From NCBI GenBank assembly GCA_025558075.1, contig JAHLKF010000005.1, positions 372,001-436,000 on the forward strand: a stretch of DNA of 64,000 bases. Reading direction: 5' to 3'. Below, one piece after another: positions 31,893-42,645 of the stretch (position 1 is the first letter of the stretch; each line of letters opens with the position of its first letter). The position numbers and the translations under genes are program-made. The notes below the pieces were generated by a model. It saw only the letters and a list, made by a program, of their open reading frames with translations. It was not told the DNA's origin and ran no database searches. Source of the DNA: Gaertneriomyces semiglobifer (lineage: Eukaryota > Chytridiomycota > Chytridiomycetes > Spizellomycetales > Spizellomycetaceae).

Positions 31893-33495
31893 TTTAGTTT
31901 CCTGTCCGTAGGTTGTCTGCCGGTGTGTGCCTGTGTATAATAAGAATCTCGAATCCGTTCGCTGATAATGAAACTGCAAAAACAAATTCAGTGGCTTGCG
32001 TAAGCGTCAAAGTCGCGACGTTCAAAGGCCGCGTAAAAGAATTGTGAAAAGGCGGACGCAACATACGTTCGTTCCAAAGAACAAATGCCAAAGCACTTCA
32101 ATTTGAGATGTGATGCTGGTGCGGTTGTGTGTGGGTCAGTCAGCGGTAGCATCTGGTGAACGTGCAATGGTGGATGTACAGCCTTGCACTCACCACTCAT
32201 CAGCCGGTTTTACCACGATTCTGGAAACTGTAGATGCACAACGGGATGCTAAATGATTTTGAATGATGTATGGCGGCTTCACTTCCAAATCCGCTGCTAC
32301 TGACCACCATCTGTTGTCTGGTTTGCGACAGTTTCTGTAAAACGCAGATGCCCAGAGGTAACTGTGCCATCTGACCAATTACTGACTGACCGACTACACT
32401 CCTGCATATCATACCCAAGCACCCTAACAGGGCCGTCTTTCGTATGTACGACTTGGTCTGCGTTGTTATCAGTGTGCAGAGGACTGCCTTCAATAGAAAG
32501 CAGCTTTGCAAATTCGGCGCACCTTGCAGTTGCATCGTATATCCATGCATCATTGCATGTCTCACAAAGTTGTTGCAGGTGTCGGAGAGCTCGGACTCCA
32601 GAGCCTCGTCGGGATACTATATACGTGGAGCTATGTGCACGAACAGCAGCTTGTCCACATAAGCGCCCTTCTGAACCGCTCGTAAAAGGCCAGAAACGAC
32701 CACCACACGTCCAATTTTGGGAGACGCCTCCATCCCATGTTACCCGTTTCAATAGCATTGCAACATTGGACATCGCTCGCAGACCAATTGATATGGACTT
32801 GCGGCGACGATGAGAAAATTAACGAGTCGAGTTGTTCGACGCGCTTTGACAGGTCTGAACATGAACAGGTCGTTGCGCAGAACAGCGGTAACAGCGGTGA
32901 ACGGCAAGGCACACACACTGAAAGTACCACCCATCACTTGCCCATTTCTCCTACATATGGTATCTGCACTTGTTGATGGACACGCTCAAGGATACAGCAC
33001 CCGCCTTTGGAACCACCTGCGCAGCCAGTCTGGGATTGCAGGCGCGCGAAAGTAATCCAGAGTTCCGCAGATGGGGTGCTATGTACAAGTACGGGCAGGC
33101 TCGGATTACCCATCAGACGAGTTGGCGCGAGTGAATAGAGAGAGACCTGCGAGGAGGCATTTCACTCTTGGTCTCCCGAAGAACAGATGCTGGGCAGTGG
33201 TCATCGCGGTCATCAGCGACTGAGCTGAGGGGGCTTTTGTGACTGAATCATCATCATCACTCACAGATCGCAATCTACGGGAGGGAAAGCCAGCGGGGCT
33301 TTTCCCAACCAGGTTAGTAACTAGTTCCGGTTGCCGTCAGATCGCTTCGCTTCGCAACATTCCTAGTCTCGTTGAGAGTACGTCACTCATACGCGTGCGC
33401 GTAAGTGCGCTGCCAGGAAGTGTTCGCTGTTCAGGAGCTATATAAAAGAGTGTGCTACAGGATCTTTGTTGGGCTCGTCTACCATTGTGTTCATC
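31893..33495. other. Gene-poor 1.6-kb interval with overlapping unassigned ORFs
   Basis: Longest stretch without a recognised gene. A minus-strand ORF of 158 codons (32297-32773) overlaps a plus-strand ORF of 149 codons (32364-32813). Neither has a known motif, and no clear splice partners were found. They may be chance, a decayed gene or an orphan gene. A region near 33240-33480 precedes the dehydrogenase gene and contains its TATA box. Confidence 0.4.
33441..33447 (+). promoter_or_regulatory. TATA box of the short-chain dehydrogenase gene
   Basis: TATAAAA, within TATATAAAAG, 55 bp upstream of the ATG at 33496. Spacing allows a short leader. Confidence 0.6.
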
Positions 33496-34674
33496 ATGGC
33501 ACGATTCGCCGAAATGGCCTTTTCAGTAGCACCCTTTGTGAGAGGGCTGGTTATGCTGGCCTCTCCATTTCTCTCGTTGTGGGACTGGCTGTCAAATACG
33601 ATCTCATGTTTGCTTTCGTACCTTCTCATTCCCTTTGGCGGTCCCTTTCCACTGCCATCTCAAAAGCCCGGCACGGACTGCATCCGCTGCGTACTTGTCA
33701 CAGGAACCTCGGCAGGATTAGGTCGCGAGATAGCTCTGCGTTTGGCTCGTCAAGGGTTCACCGTTTTTGCCGGCGTGCGCAAAGAATCGGATGGTACCTC
33801 ATTGCTAAAGGAGTACGCTACGACGGAGAAGAATCTGTCCAAGACAAGGAAAGGTCTCCGAGAACCTCTGGTTAAAGATGTGCAACAAACGCACAAAGCG
33901 ATTGTACCGGTGTTGCTGGACGTTACGGACAAGAGCGCCATAGCTAAAGCTAGAAACGATGTTGAGCTGTATCTACGCTCCCACAATGCTCTGCTTGCTG
34001 GCATCGTTAACAATGCCGGCATTATTGACATCGCCCCGTTGGAAATTGCTGCTGACCATGAGATTAGAAGGGAATTTGACGTCAACTTCTTTGGTGTCAT
34101 CGATCTCTGCAAAGCGTTTATACCTCTACTCAAACAGTCGAAAGGTCGGATCGTCAACATCGGCAGCGCCGCTGGCTTTATCGCCGTGCCCAGCACCGGA
34201 ATCTATTCAGCCAGTAAAGCTGCTGTAGGAATCGCTACAGAAGCACTCCGTATGGAGCTGCGTCCCTTTGGGGTAGGCGTCTCTCTGATTGAACCCGGTT
34301 GCATCCGTAGTCGGGCATGGGATGTCGGTTTAGAACAGATAAAATCGTACAACAAACCGTCCACTCGAGCTCCAAAAGGCCAATCCGGAATCTCTTCCGA
34401 AGGTGACTTTGTGGACCCAGCTGCCAATACAGACGCCCGTACCATTAGCGAATACCGACCGCTCTTCAAGCGCTTTGAGTTCTTGTTCAGTTCAGCCTAC
34501 GTCCTCGCCTTTCCGCCCAAACATGTCGCTTACCAGGTCGAGCATGCTTTGACCAGCCGGTATCCCAGAAGCCGTTACCTTGCTGGTGCAGATGCCAAAA
34601 TCGGCATGGTACTCTTTACCTATTTGCCTAACAAGGTTATCGAAGTAGGGGCACGTTGGCTTCTATGGTCATAG
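33496..34674 (+). CDS. Membrane-anchored short-chain dehydrogenase/reductase
   Basis: Single exon, 392 residues. The start at 33496 is the first ATG after the TATA box. The N-terminal ~55 residues are hydrophobic (VRGLVMLASPFLSLWDWLSN, TISCLLSYLLIPFG), giving one or two membrane anchors. The Rossmann domain has the cofactor motif VTGTSAGLGREIA, LDVTD, the NNAG motif (VNNAGIIDIAP), catalytic Ser in NIGSAAGF and the YSASK Tyr/Lys pair. The C-terminal extension with a hydrophobic segment suits retinol/11-beta- or 17-beta-hydroxysteroid-type SDRs acting on lipids at the ER. The substrate cannot be named. It lies upstream of and on the same strand as the large heme-flavin fusion gene, which could indicate a shared pathway, but the 708-bp gap excludes a single transcript by spacing alone. 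Confidence 0.88.
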   Translation: MARFAEMAFSVAPFVRGLVMLASPFLSLWDWLSNTISCLLSYLLIPFGGPFPLPSQKPGTDCIRCVLVTGTSAGLGREIALRLARQGFTVFAGVRKESDGTSLLKEYATTEKNLSKTRKGLREPLVKDVQQTHKAIVPVLLDVTDKSAIAKARNDVELYLRSHNALLAGIVNNAGIIDIAPLEIAADHEIRREFDVNFFGVIDLCKAFIPLLKQSKGRIVNIGSAAGFIAVPSTGIYSASKAAVGIATEALRMELRPFGVGVSLIEPGCIRSRAWDVGLEQIKSYNKPSTRAPKGQSGISSEGDFVDPAANTDARTISEYRPLFKRFEFLFSSAYVLAFPPKHVAYQVEHALTSRYPRSRYLAGADAKIGMVLFTYLPNKVIEVGARWLLWS

Positions 34675-35382
34675 TTCTTGTACTGAAAAACAGCAAATAT
34701 ACTGCATACTAGCCGACTGTAAAACGGTAAACCAGCTTCTTCCCTTCCTCTTTTGCGCTGATCGTTTTGTGAGTAGTCAGAGTAGCGTCGAAGTGTATGA
34801 ATCAAAGTATGTCAGTCCTGCGCAACGTATCAGGAACCCCGTCATGAAGAATTGGGGGGCCGCGTCTTATGAAGATGCTTCACTTCCATTCACCCCTCGC
34901 CCATCAAAGTATCATGGCCGCTTATCTTAATACCTCACTCCGCAGGAGGAAAGCGGCCAGCAGCTTGTCTGGTACGTGGTGCTCCATTGCTGTCTCCAAC
35001 GGCCGTTCTGCGACATCCATCCAGTGCGGAGAGCTTATGAGTTTATGTGATTCCCAGGCGTCGCACCCAGACACAAAACCTTGAAACGAAATTGAGTTGG
35101 CGGTTGCGCCAGACGACCCTCCGGATTCCCTTGCCGGGTGTTGAATGTTGAATGGTGAATTGAAGCGCTGGCATATGCACATGGCAGGAAGATGGTCATC
35201 CTCTTTCTTTCAACTTGCTGCGATGGAAAAGCAGAGTCCAAGGCCGGCATTTATATAGTTCGGGACTCAATTCTTCGGCACTTACGTTCAAAGTGGCTGG
35301 AGAAGCAAGGACTCAATTAATTCAATTCGGGCTTTAGAGTTATTACCACTTTGCAGTATAGTGGACAGTGCCTAGAGATTCC
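34675..35382. promoter_or_regulatory. Upstream region of the heme-flavin fusion gene
   Basis: 708 bp between the dehydrogenase stop and the fusion start. A TATA-like TATATAG lies at 35252-35258, 125 bp before the ATG. Small ORFs of up to 86 codons on either strand show no motif. No repeat or RNA gene is seen. Confidence 0.45.
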
Positions 35383-38300
35383 ATGCCACCCTCGGTGCTT
35401 CAGGTCAGCTGCCCGGAAGCGAACACTTATGGGGGCATTGGGCGCACCGATACCCTCTCTAGCACGAGATCCTCAGGAAGCGCTGTATCACGGGCAAGCA
35501 GTGTCGTGAGCGGTTCATCATCAAGATGCCCCATGCCCGGGCGCATCGGTCCAAGAGGTTGTGCATTCTCTGCCTTTTCCCAATCAGGCCAGGATGCCCT
35601 TTACGGTGCTCCTCAAGGCCCAAATGCGCCCGCTCAGATTTTGTCTCAGGACCGTAAGACATTGATCGACGTGCTTTTGGCAGAAGCCCCTTCCGCGAAA
35701 GATACCAAAAGCATGAAAAATGCGGACAGTCTCAATCCTGTGAGTCAAAGCCATGTTCCTGTACAGTGTTATCCAACGGATATTGACTTTACTTCAATTT
35801 CAGTCGGAGGATGATTTGCTGGCAATAGCGCTTGGTGCTCCTGCAAGAAGAGTTTTGACTCGATGTGATGCCATTGGTCCACGCACAGGTTGGCGGGACG
35901 GTTACCTTTCCACTCGATATGGATTCATTCCACCCGACCCGAACGCGTCGCCTACGGCACTCCTCCAATCTCCGGGTCGAGTTTGGTCAGACCTGTGCTC
36001 CCGGCTGCCTGGTTTGGTGCCTCGTGGAAACGTCCGCGTACGAATTCTTGACCTCCCTTTCATAGAGGGCTCTCCGGAGGTAATACCAGACCAAGCATTG
36101 TGGGCCGCTTGTGTTTGTCTCGGCATTTTAGCCAGTACGTGGCGCTACGAAGAAGCGAATGATGGCCGCGAAGGAATTGTCAATGCAGCAACGTCCCCTG
36201 GGACATTTTTGAATGCCGCTGGAAACCTGGACGAAGAGCCGGAAACTAGAGGACTTCCGCGTAACATTGCGATTCCACTTCGTACGGTGTGCTTGCGCCT
36301 GGGCCGCCCGCTGCCTTTTCTCTCCCAATCAGATGTCTCGATCTACAACTACAAGCTTCGCGATCCAACTTCAGTGGTTCCCTACCCCGAACGAGCAGAA
36401 AATATGGATTTGCGCTGGCCTGTTTTCAAAGATCGTAGCGAAGCCATGTTTTTGCTCTGCATGGCTGAAGTTCATGGCTGCTTTGCTCCCGCTGTGGACA
36501 TTATTGCATGCTGTCAAGAGTGTGTGATGGAACGGGATAATGAACGTTTGGTATACGAGCTAGTGCGCCTGAGACAGGTCATCGATCAACTTCCGCACAT
36601 ATTTCACAAAATCAGCGTCAATCCCAGCTCTGGCGAGAACTTTGCTCATCCAGTTGAGTGGGGACAGCGCTATGCCAAGTGGTCTGCACCCCTGTCCAAG
36701 CGGGTGCCAGCGCTGTCCGGCTTGTTCTTACCGCTTTTCCAGTTGATGGATGTTTTCCTTGGGCGGACGAAGTATGATTCATTCCTGGGATTAGAGAGTT
36801 TACATTTGAGGCAGTGGATGCCACCCGCCATTCGCGCTTTTTGTGCCGCCATCGAGCAATATTACAGTGTTCCTGACTTTGTCAAGGCTTCTGGTGATCC
36901 GCGCCTTGTTGCAGTTCTTGAGGGGCTTGTCGAGAGTTACACCGGTGAACGAGGCTTCATGGGCACGCATCGATACAAGGTGTACGGCTTTCTGGAGGTT
37001 GTTGCCAAGACTGGTCGTGTCGAAACAAATGGAGGCGCTGGAAGTATGGATACTGCTGGCCGGCCGTGGGAACAAGTGCATCGAACTTTGTCAGATTCCA
37101 TGTTGGAACGTTTAGAGCCTTACCGCAGCGCAACGCTGACCGTGGCACCACATGACATGCGCGGCTCGTTTGAGGAGTGCCGCTTCAAAGCTTGTATTCA
37201 CGCCAGAACAGCCATTGACCGAGATCCCTCTCGAGCTACCTGCAAGGTTACGATCGACTTGCGTGACACGGGTATGACGTTTCAGCCTGGGGATCGATTG
37301 GCCATTATGCCCTTAAATCCTTGGTTGGATGTCGAGCAGACTGCGCAAATTCTTCAACTTGTGGACATACTCGACCAGAGCGTTCCTTTGCAAGGTTCCG
37401 CGCCTTGGATGAGGTTTGCAAGACATATAGGTGAGGTTTATCGTGATAAACCTTTACAGTTAACTGTACGCGATATTCTTCGCCGGGGCCGGCTGAGCCC
37501 CCTTTCGAAGGAGATGGTCGCTTGGGTAAGAACTTCTACATAGTCCACATTTTTGAGATCCATGACTTACATCTTCAACAGGTTCATTCTCAGACACGAT
37601 CCGCATCGCCGAGGTTGCACGCGATTTTGAGCTCGTCGACTTGGCCCATCATGGCATCAATAGCAGACCTACTCCACACCATTCGCCCCGAAGTACCTGA
37701 CAACGTTTGGAATCGCGCATTTCCAACGACGGAACTGTCCTGGCTATGTCCGCTGATCTCGATCGAGATTCCTAGGACATACAGTATATCGTCATACAGT
37801 GCGGACGAATGGATGCCGGGGCAACTCGACATTACCGTCGCGAGGGCTGCGCACCGCATCTCCGAATTAGTCAATGTTGCAGGTGATAGTTCCCACCTAC
37901 GATTGAGACCAGGGGTTTGCAGCAGCTTTCTCAACCCGCACCCGACCACACGTCTTCCTCATCCGCTTATTCGCGGTAACGATCGTGAAGAGATTCTCGT
38001 AGGTCTTTCACGCCCTTTAAACTTCCAGCTACCAGCTTCCAAAGCGGCTCCTATTCTGATGTTTGCCGGTGGTTCGGGCATTGCGCCTTTCCGAGGTTTT
38101 TGGCAAGCACGGTGTCACGAGGAATCGGTTGGACGCAATGTTCTTTTCCTTGGCGTTCAATCGCGAGAGAAGCTTGTATATTACGACGAACTCGTGGAGC
38201 ACGTTCGCGATGGGAAGCTGGAACTGCATGTGGCGTTTTCAAGAGACACAACAGGACTAGTGTACGACCCTTATTCACGCGAGATGCGGGAACGTCCAGG

Positions 38301-40056
38301 TACCACGCCATCGTATATCGATTCTAAGATTACTGAGCAAGGGTCAACAATCTGCGACATCCTGATGTCAACGACAATAGGCGGCTATGGAGGATATTTG
38401 TATATTTGTGGCTCTGTCGCCCTTTACGATACAGTCATGTCTGCGCTTCGTAGGGCCATCTATGCGTGCCGAGCTACTACCGCGGAAGCTACATCAAAAA
38501 TTTTGGATATGGCTTTCGCCGAACGACGTCTGATGCTGGATATATTCATGACACCGAGGCCGGTTTGCGAAAGTGACTTCCCGATCATTACTCCATCGCA
38601 GCTCGCGCAGTGCACCGGCCATCGAAGCAGTGGTGAAAGCTCAAGATATTGGATTGGCGTCCACGGGCGCGTGTACGATGTCACCGAATTTTTGTCCATT
38701 CATCCGTAAGTATCTTGTCTGATGCATATGTCATGCGGCGACTGATCAGTTCATTTGAGCAGTGGTGGATCGTTGATTGTAGCTGCTAGCGCTGGGATGG
38801 ATGCATCACGTACTTTCGATGAGGTCGCTCACACGGGCAACCCGGAGGTCTCCGCGCTACTCGCGAAATACTTCATTGGGGTTTTGGCGCCGAAACCAAC
38901 TTTCCGCAACAACATCATAAGCGATCTATACGACACGTGGTACGATTACCTGCGCACATGCGTAGAAAACCTCACGACGCTTTCCTTTGAGGTGTCGGCG
39001 CTGATGGATGACGAACGGGTCTGGTCCGCTGGTGGCCTGATTAACATTACAGGCGTCCGGAAATTCTATCAGTTCCAATCAAGACTGCTTCAAAATGGAT
39101 TTCCTACACTTTTTGGTAGTCGCCTGAACGAGCTGCATCTCAAATTGACTTTTGCGCTTCTTCAATCACATGCCACAAATCAGATGGTTCCGGACATAGT
39201 GGGCAACGTGTCGCGAGCGCTATCGTCTCCGCCTGCTGTGCGTACGCGGAATGCGATTGCACAAGTGGGTGAATTTGTTGAGGATACCGGCTCGGCACTT
39301 GCTTTCGAAAAAGGCATCATTTCGTATGCCAAATCGGTCACGGAAATTGACATCCAGTTCTTGGAAAAGATTCGCGGTGAAATTTGCAATGGCATGGACG
39401 TGTTCTACAAGATTCGAGATCGGCGAGGTACCGTAGGGGACAAACACCTCACTCGCAGCGTAGCGCTCGCTTTGTTGACGTGCTTGGAACGGGTCTCGCA
39501 GAGATTACAGAACTTTTTCACCGATCTTGCTGCTCGTTCGCCAATAAACCCACGCTTGGAGAATAACCCAGCCAGGGGCTTTTGGGGCATGGTCGCACGT
39601 CGCATCCGCGATGGCTCTTTCTTTCTGTACACGAGCGATGAAAATGTGGTTGAAGATGGGTCGGCATCCTCAAAGACTCGCTTCATCCATCGTCAAAGCA
39701 TTACCGTCGCTCAATTGGTCAACCAGAGCGTTGATAGTATTTCTGCGTCTGGAGTTCAAAGTGAGCTTAAAGGGGAAACAGACTTCAAACCCCGTAGACT
39801 TGCGGATGCACATCTACAGCGTGGCAAGATGAGTCGAATCGGTACATCATACGATGAAGCGGTTAACAGGAACGCGTCGAAGCGTATGTCGACATTATTG
39901 GCAATGAACTGGCAAGGAGCCGTTCCCGTTCGAAACCAGTCGGCGACCGCGGAAACAAAAACTCGTCAGAAGTTCGCCGAAGGACGCGGAAGTCAGTTAT
40001 TCTCGGTACCGATGTCACCCACTGGCCGGATTGTTTCGATAGGACGTGCAAATTGA
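35383..40056 (+). CDS. Fusion: IDO-like heme domain + FAD/NADPH reductase + cytochrome b5 + helical tail
   Basis: Four exons (35383-35739, 35804-37525, 37582-38705 and 38763-40056) join to exactly 1499 codons. Residues 1-119: Ser-rich, with two Cys-Pro pairs (C10-P11, C49-P50). 120-560: indoleamine 2,3-dioxygenase fold, with LPLFQLMDVFLGR, WMPPAIRAFC (457-466) and the candidate proximal heme ligand His508 in GTHRYKVYGF. 580-1000: ferredoxin/P450-reductase-type module, with PGDRL (614-618), the FAD motif RTYSISS (758-764) and the NADPH motif GGSGIAP (856-862). 1049-1112: cytochrome b5, YWIGVHGRVYDVTEF, with heme ligands His1067 (HPGG) and His1091, spaced 24 as in classic b5. 1115-1498: helical, unrecognised. 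There is no FMN/flavodoxin domain, so electrons probably run NADPH-FAD-b5-IDO heme. The IDO substrate region around the GW motif differs from true IDO, so tryptophan may not be the substrate. It follows an SDR gene. Confidence 0.85.
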
Positions 40057-40167
40057 TTGGAATAGATTAAGCCTGTGCATATACAGCATCGTTGTTTGTT
40101 TTTCGATAGATAGATTCAGTGTAGATTGTAGACTCAGAATTGCCACCTCACTATGTACATACACCTT

Positions 40168-41424
40168 TTAATCTCGCCAATCATCCCAATCTCCCAGCGC
40201 CGCAACGTCAATGTTCATACTGGCACATATTTCCTTCATCGTCAGCAAGCGAGGTTCTTCGGTGTGTGAAGATGAGGTCTGTAACGACGTTCGCGCACCA
40301 GAGGTATCGTGGTCGTCCCAACCCCATGGTACGTGTGAGTTGTTGATGGTCTCGAACGGCACAATGGTAGGACCCATTGAATTTCGTAGGCGCGTAAGCG
40401 CTTCGCGCGCTGCCGTTCGCCATTTATTGGTGAGAGAGTCTAGCGTTTCCGCCTCGTTCTACACGCAAAGATAAGCGAGTGCACTGTGTTCGAATCTCGA
40501 CAACCGCTCTAAATCACACCTTTTCCATGTGGCTTTGGAGCAGCTTCAATCGCCTATTCCGAAGTTCTGCTTCTAGTATTTGCTTTTCCACTGCTGCTTT
40601 CTCATTAATAAGAGTTTGCGTTTCATCATCGTAGGCAACCCCTAGGGCTCCTACTCGTGGGGAAAGAGGTTCTGAAGGTACAGCTGCAGCGTGTGGTTTG
40701 GCGAATGGAGACTTGAAAGGCTTGTGAACCGCAGACACCCGCTTCTGTGGAGTGCGGGTTGGCGATTGCGCAGGTGGCGGTATTGATGCAGAATGTAATT
40801 TGATGGGTGTAGGCATGGGAGATAATGGAAGGAAGTTGCGCGCTTTAAGGGGAGACTTGAACGCTTTGAACCGTTTGCTCACCGGTGTAGTTTCAGGTGT
40901 TGCTGACTAACAGTGATGTTGATGAATGAGAAACGTGATACCAACCACGGCGTAATAAAATATCATTCATACATGCAACGGTCGCTTTGACACTGGCGTA
41001 GGTGGCAGCGGGGTTAATGGTGCGTTGATTGCTGAAGGCGGCGTCATTGATGGCTGGACAACACGACGGGTAACGGTATCATTCATTGCTTCGGTGGTAG
41101 TTGAGAACGCGCCTATCCAATAGACTTTGCTATCATTTCCGTCCAGGTTGAGCGTCTTGCACTTTAGCACTCTGCGTTCAACGAGCCTATCTACCAGGGC
41201 CTGTACACAATGCGTCAGTTAAGCTGAGGAACGAATACCAACCTCAGGGAATGGATAGAGCCTACCGATACTAAAGGTCCCGCAGTGCGAGTTCCATGTT
41301 CAAGCACGACCAAGATCTCGTCCTCCAAAAGCGGGTTGGCAATGCACCCGTTCCGTTGACACAACAACTTTACCAAGCACAACTCTGCTAAGGACTTTAC
41401 ATCTTTGACAGTTCCCGAGGCCAT
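40168..41424 (-). CDS. SFR1: Swi5-dependent recombination factor Sfr1/Mei5 with N-terminal winged-helix-like region
   Basis: Rad51/Dmc1 accessory factor acting with Swi5 in homologous recombination. Exons (minus): 41424-41266, 41200-40973, 40906-40520 and 40458-40168, giving 354 residues in frame. The C-terminal third is the Sfr1/Mei5 domain: a coiled coil (INEKAAVEKQILEAELRNRR), LDSLTNKWRTAAREAL and the closing LTMKEICASMNIDVAALG. The middle is disordered and carries repeated basic FKSP motifs (FKAFKSPLK and HKPFKSPFAK), likely Rad51- or DNA-contact sites. The first ~95 residues form a compact helical plus beta-hairpin pattern (ALVDRLVERRVLKCKTLNL then KVYWIGAF) like a winged helix, which I do not associate with Sfr1 elsewhere. 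The exons connect cleanly at phase 0, so the fusion is supported but needs cDNA. Confidence 0.8.
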
Positions 41425-41750
41425 TCCAACACGTCCTCCTGCTATTTTCTCAGCTTCCTTTCAAGAAGAAACTGCTGCCCTCGCTTGCTTCCTCCATAAA
41501 GAAGTCCTTCGCCAATAGATAAATCTCGACGGGGCAAACGCAGACCGCGTGGACGCGCTAGTGTTAGGGCTTTGAAATAGCATGGCTGTGCCACTCTGGC
41601 GATTTTCTGCTTTTTGCGATGCAGCGAACTTTGCGACATTTCGGGCGATTTTCTTGGTTTCCTCCTCCTTTTTTTCAATTTCAGTTTTCCGCTGCACCAT
41701 CCTTCTGCGATTCTCCAGAGGTCATCAGCAAACCAAAACCAAGAGCAACA
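41425..41750. promoter_or_regulatory. Divergent upstream region of SFR1 and RPS19
   Basis: 326 bp. Minus-strand ORFs across it (41442-41792) are basic but match nothing and overlap the RPS19 start. A pyrimidine-rich stretch near 41655-41690 (on the plus strand, TTTCCTCCTCC) is typical of ribosomal protein gene leaders. Confidence 0.45.
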
Positions 41751-42302
41751 ATGTCCAGTGGAGGAGTTACCGTGAAGGACGTCAGCTCTCACGCTTTCGT
41801 CAAGGCTTACGCTGCCTACTTGAAGCGTACCGGAAAGCTCGAGGTCCCCAAGTGGGTTGACTTGGTCAAGACCGCTCCCTACAAGGAACTCGCTCCCTAC
41901 GACCAGGACTGGTTCTACGTTCGTGCTGGTGTGTATCCGTAGTCAGCAGAAAGCTGAAATATGTGTTTTGACCCGATTGAGATAATCGGAGGTTCACGCA
42001 TGACATGAAACTTACCTTGCTTTTTGATGTGTTCTCTAGCCTCTGTTGCTCGCCACATCTACCTCCGCAGGGGTGTCGGTGTTGGTGCCTTGAAGAAGAA
42101 CTACTCTGGTCGTCAGAACCGTGGTTCCCGCCCTCACCACCACGCCGAGTCCTCTGGATCTGTTGCCCGTAAGGTCATGCAGGCTCTTGAGAAGATCAAG
42201 GTTTTGGAGAAGGACTCTGAGAACGGTGGCCGTCGTATCTCCCCCGACGGACAGAAGGATTTGGACCGTATCGCTGCCCAGATTCTCCGCACCGACGAAT
42301 AG
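41751..42302 (+). CDS. RPS19: Small ribosomal subunit protein eS19
   Basis: Cytosolic 40S ribosomal protein. Two exons, 41751-41928 and 42040-42302, give 146 residues, the family length. Signatures: [57 protein letters not shown] and [16 protein letters not shown]. Codon use is strikingly biased toward C-ending and few rare codons (CTC, CGT, GCT, AAG) compared with neighbours, as expected of a highly expressed gene. The 111-bp intron was checked by eye for a C/D snoRNA and none was found. Confidence 0.97.
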
Positions 42303-42645
42303 ATGACTCTCCGTCCTTGCCACCTTGATGATGGTTTTGTTTGTTAGCTGCAACGCTGTTCAACACAACCTGTTCACCATGTGTAGATAGTGCTTCTTGG
42401 GCTATATGATCCGGGAGGAAGTTCATGTGCACGTCGTCCGTACTCTGGCACTTGGAAACATCGAGTGTTGCAGGGAATAAATTCAGATGTTGACCTTGCG
42501 GTCGCAGGATTCTAACTTCCATTTTCCGCACATTGATCGTAAAGCTGGTGCGCTTCCCCACATAATTATTCACAGAACATGACACTGGACAATGACTACA
42601 AACAAAATATACACAGTGCACTCATGTTGCCTTGGGTCACGGACG
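42303..42645. other. Convergent 3' region of RPS19 and the bZIP gene, 343 bp
   Basis: Space between the two stop codons, presumably both 3' UTRs. Minus-strand ORFs here are antisense to RPS19. No tRNA, hairpin or repeat was recognised. Confidence 0.5.

Noticed and set aside
35741..35747. TGAGTCA in the first intron of the heme fusion gene as a Gcn4 site
   Set aside because: A 7-bp match expected several times in 64 kb; position is intronic and no context supports it.
35383..40056. Recent bacterial origin of the fusion gene
   Set aside because: It has three spliceosomal introns and codon use like its neighbours, so nothing in the window supports recent transfer.
40485..40505. GTTCGAATC in the last SFR1 intron as a possible intronic tRNA
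   Set aside because: The T-stem does not pair and no A box precedes it.
41442..41792. Basic 116-codon minus-strand ORF between SFR1 and RPS19
   Set aside because: It overlaps the RPS19 start antisense and has no domain.
41929..42039. Possible C/D snoRNA in the RPS19 intron
   Set aside because: CTGA and TGATG-like words occur in the wrong order and without a terminal stem.
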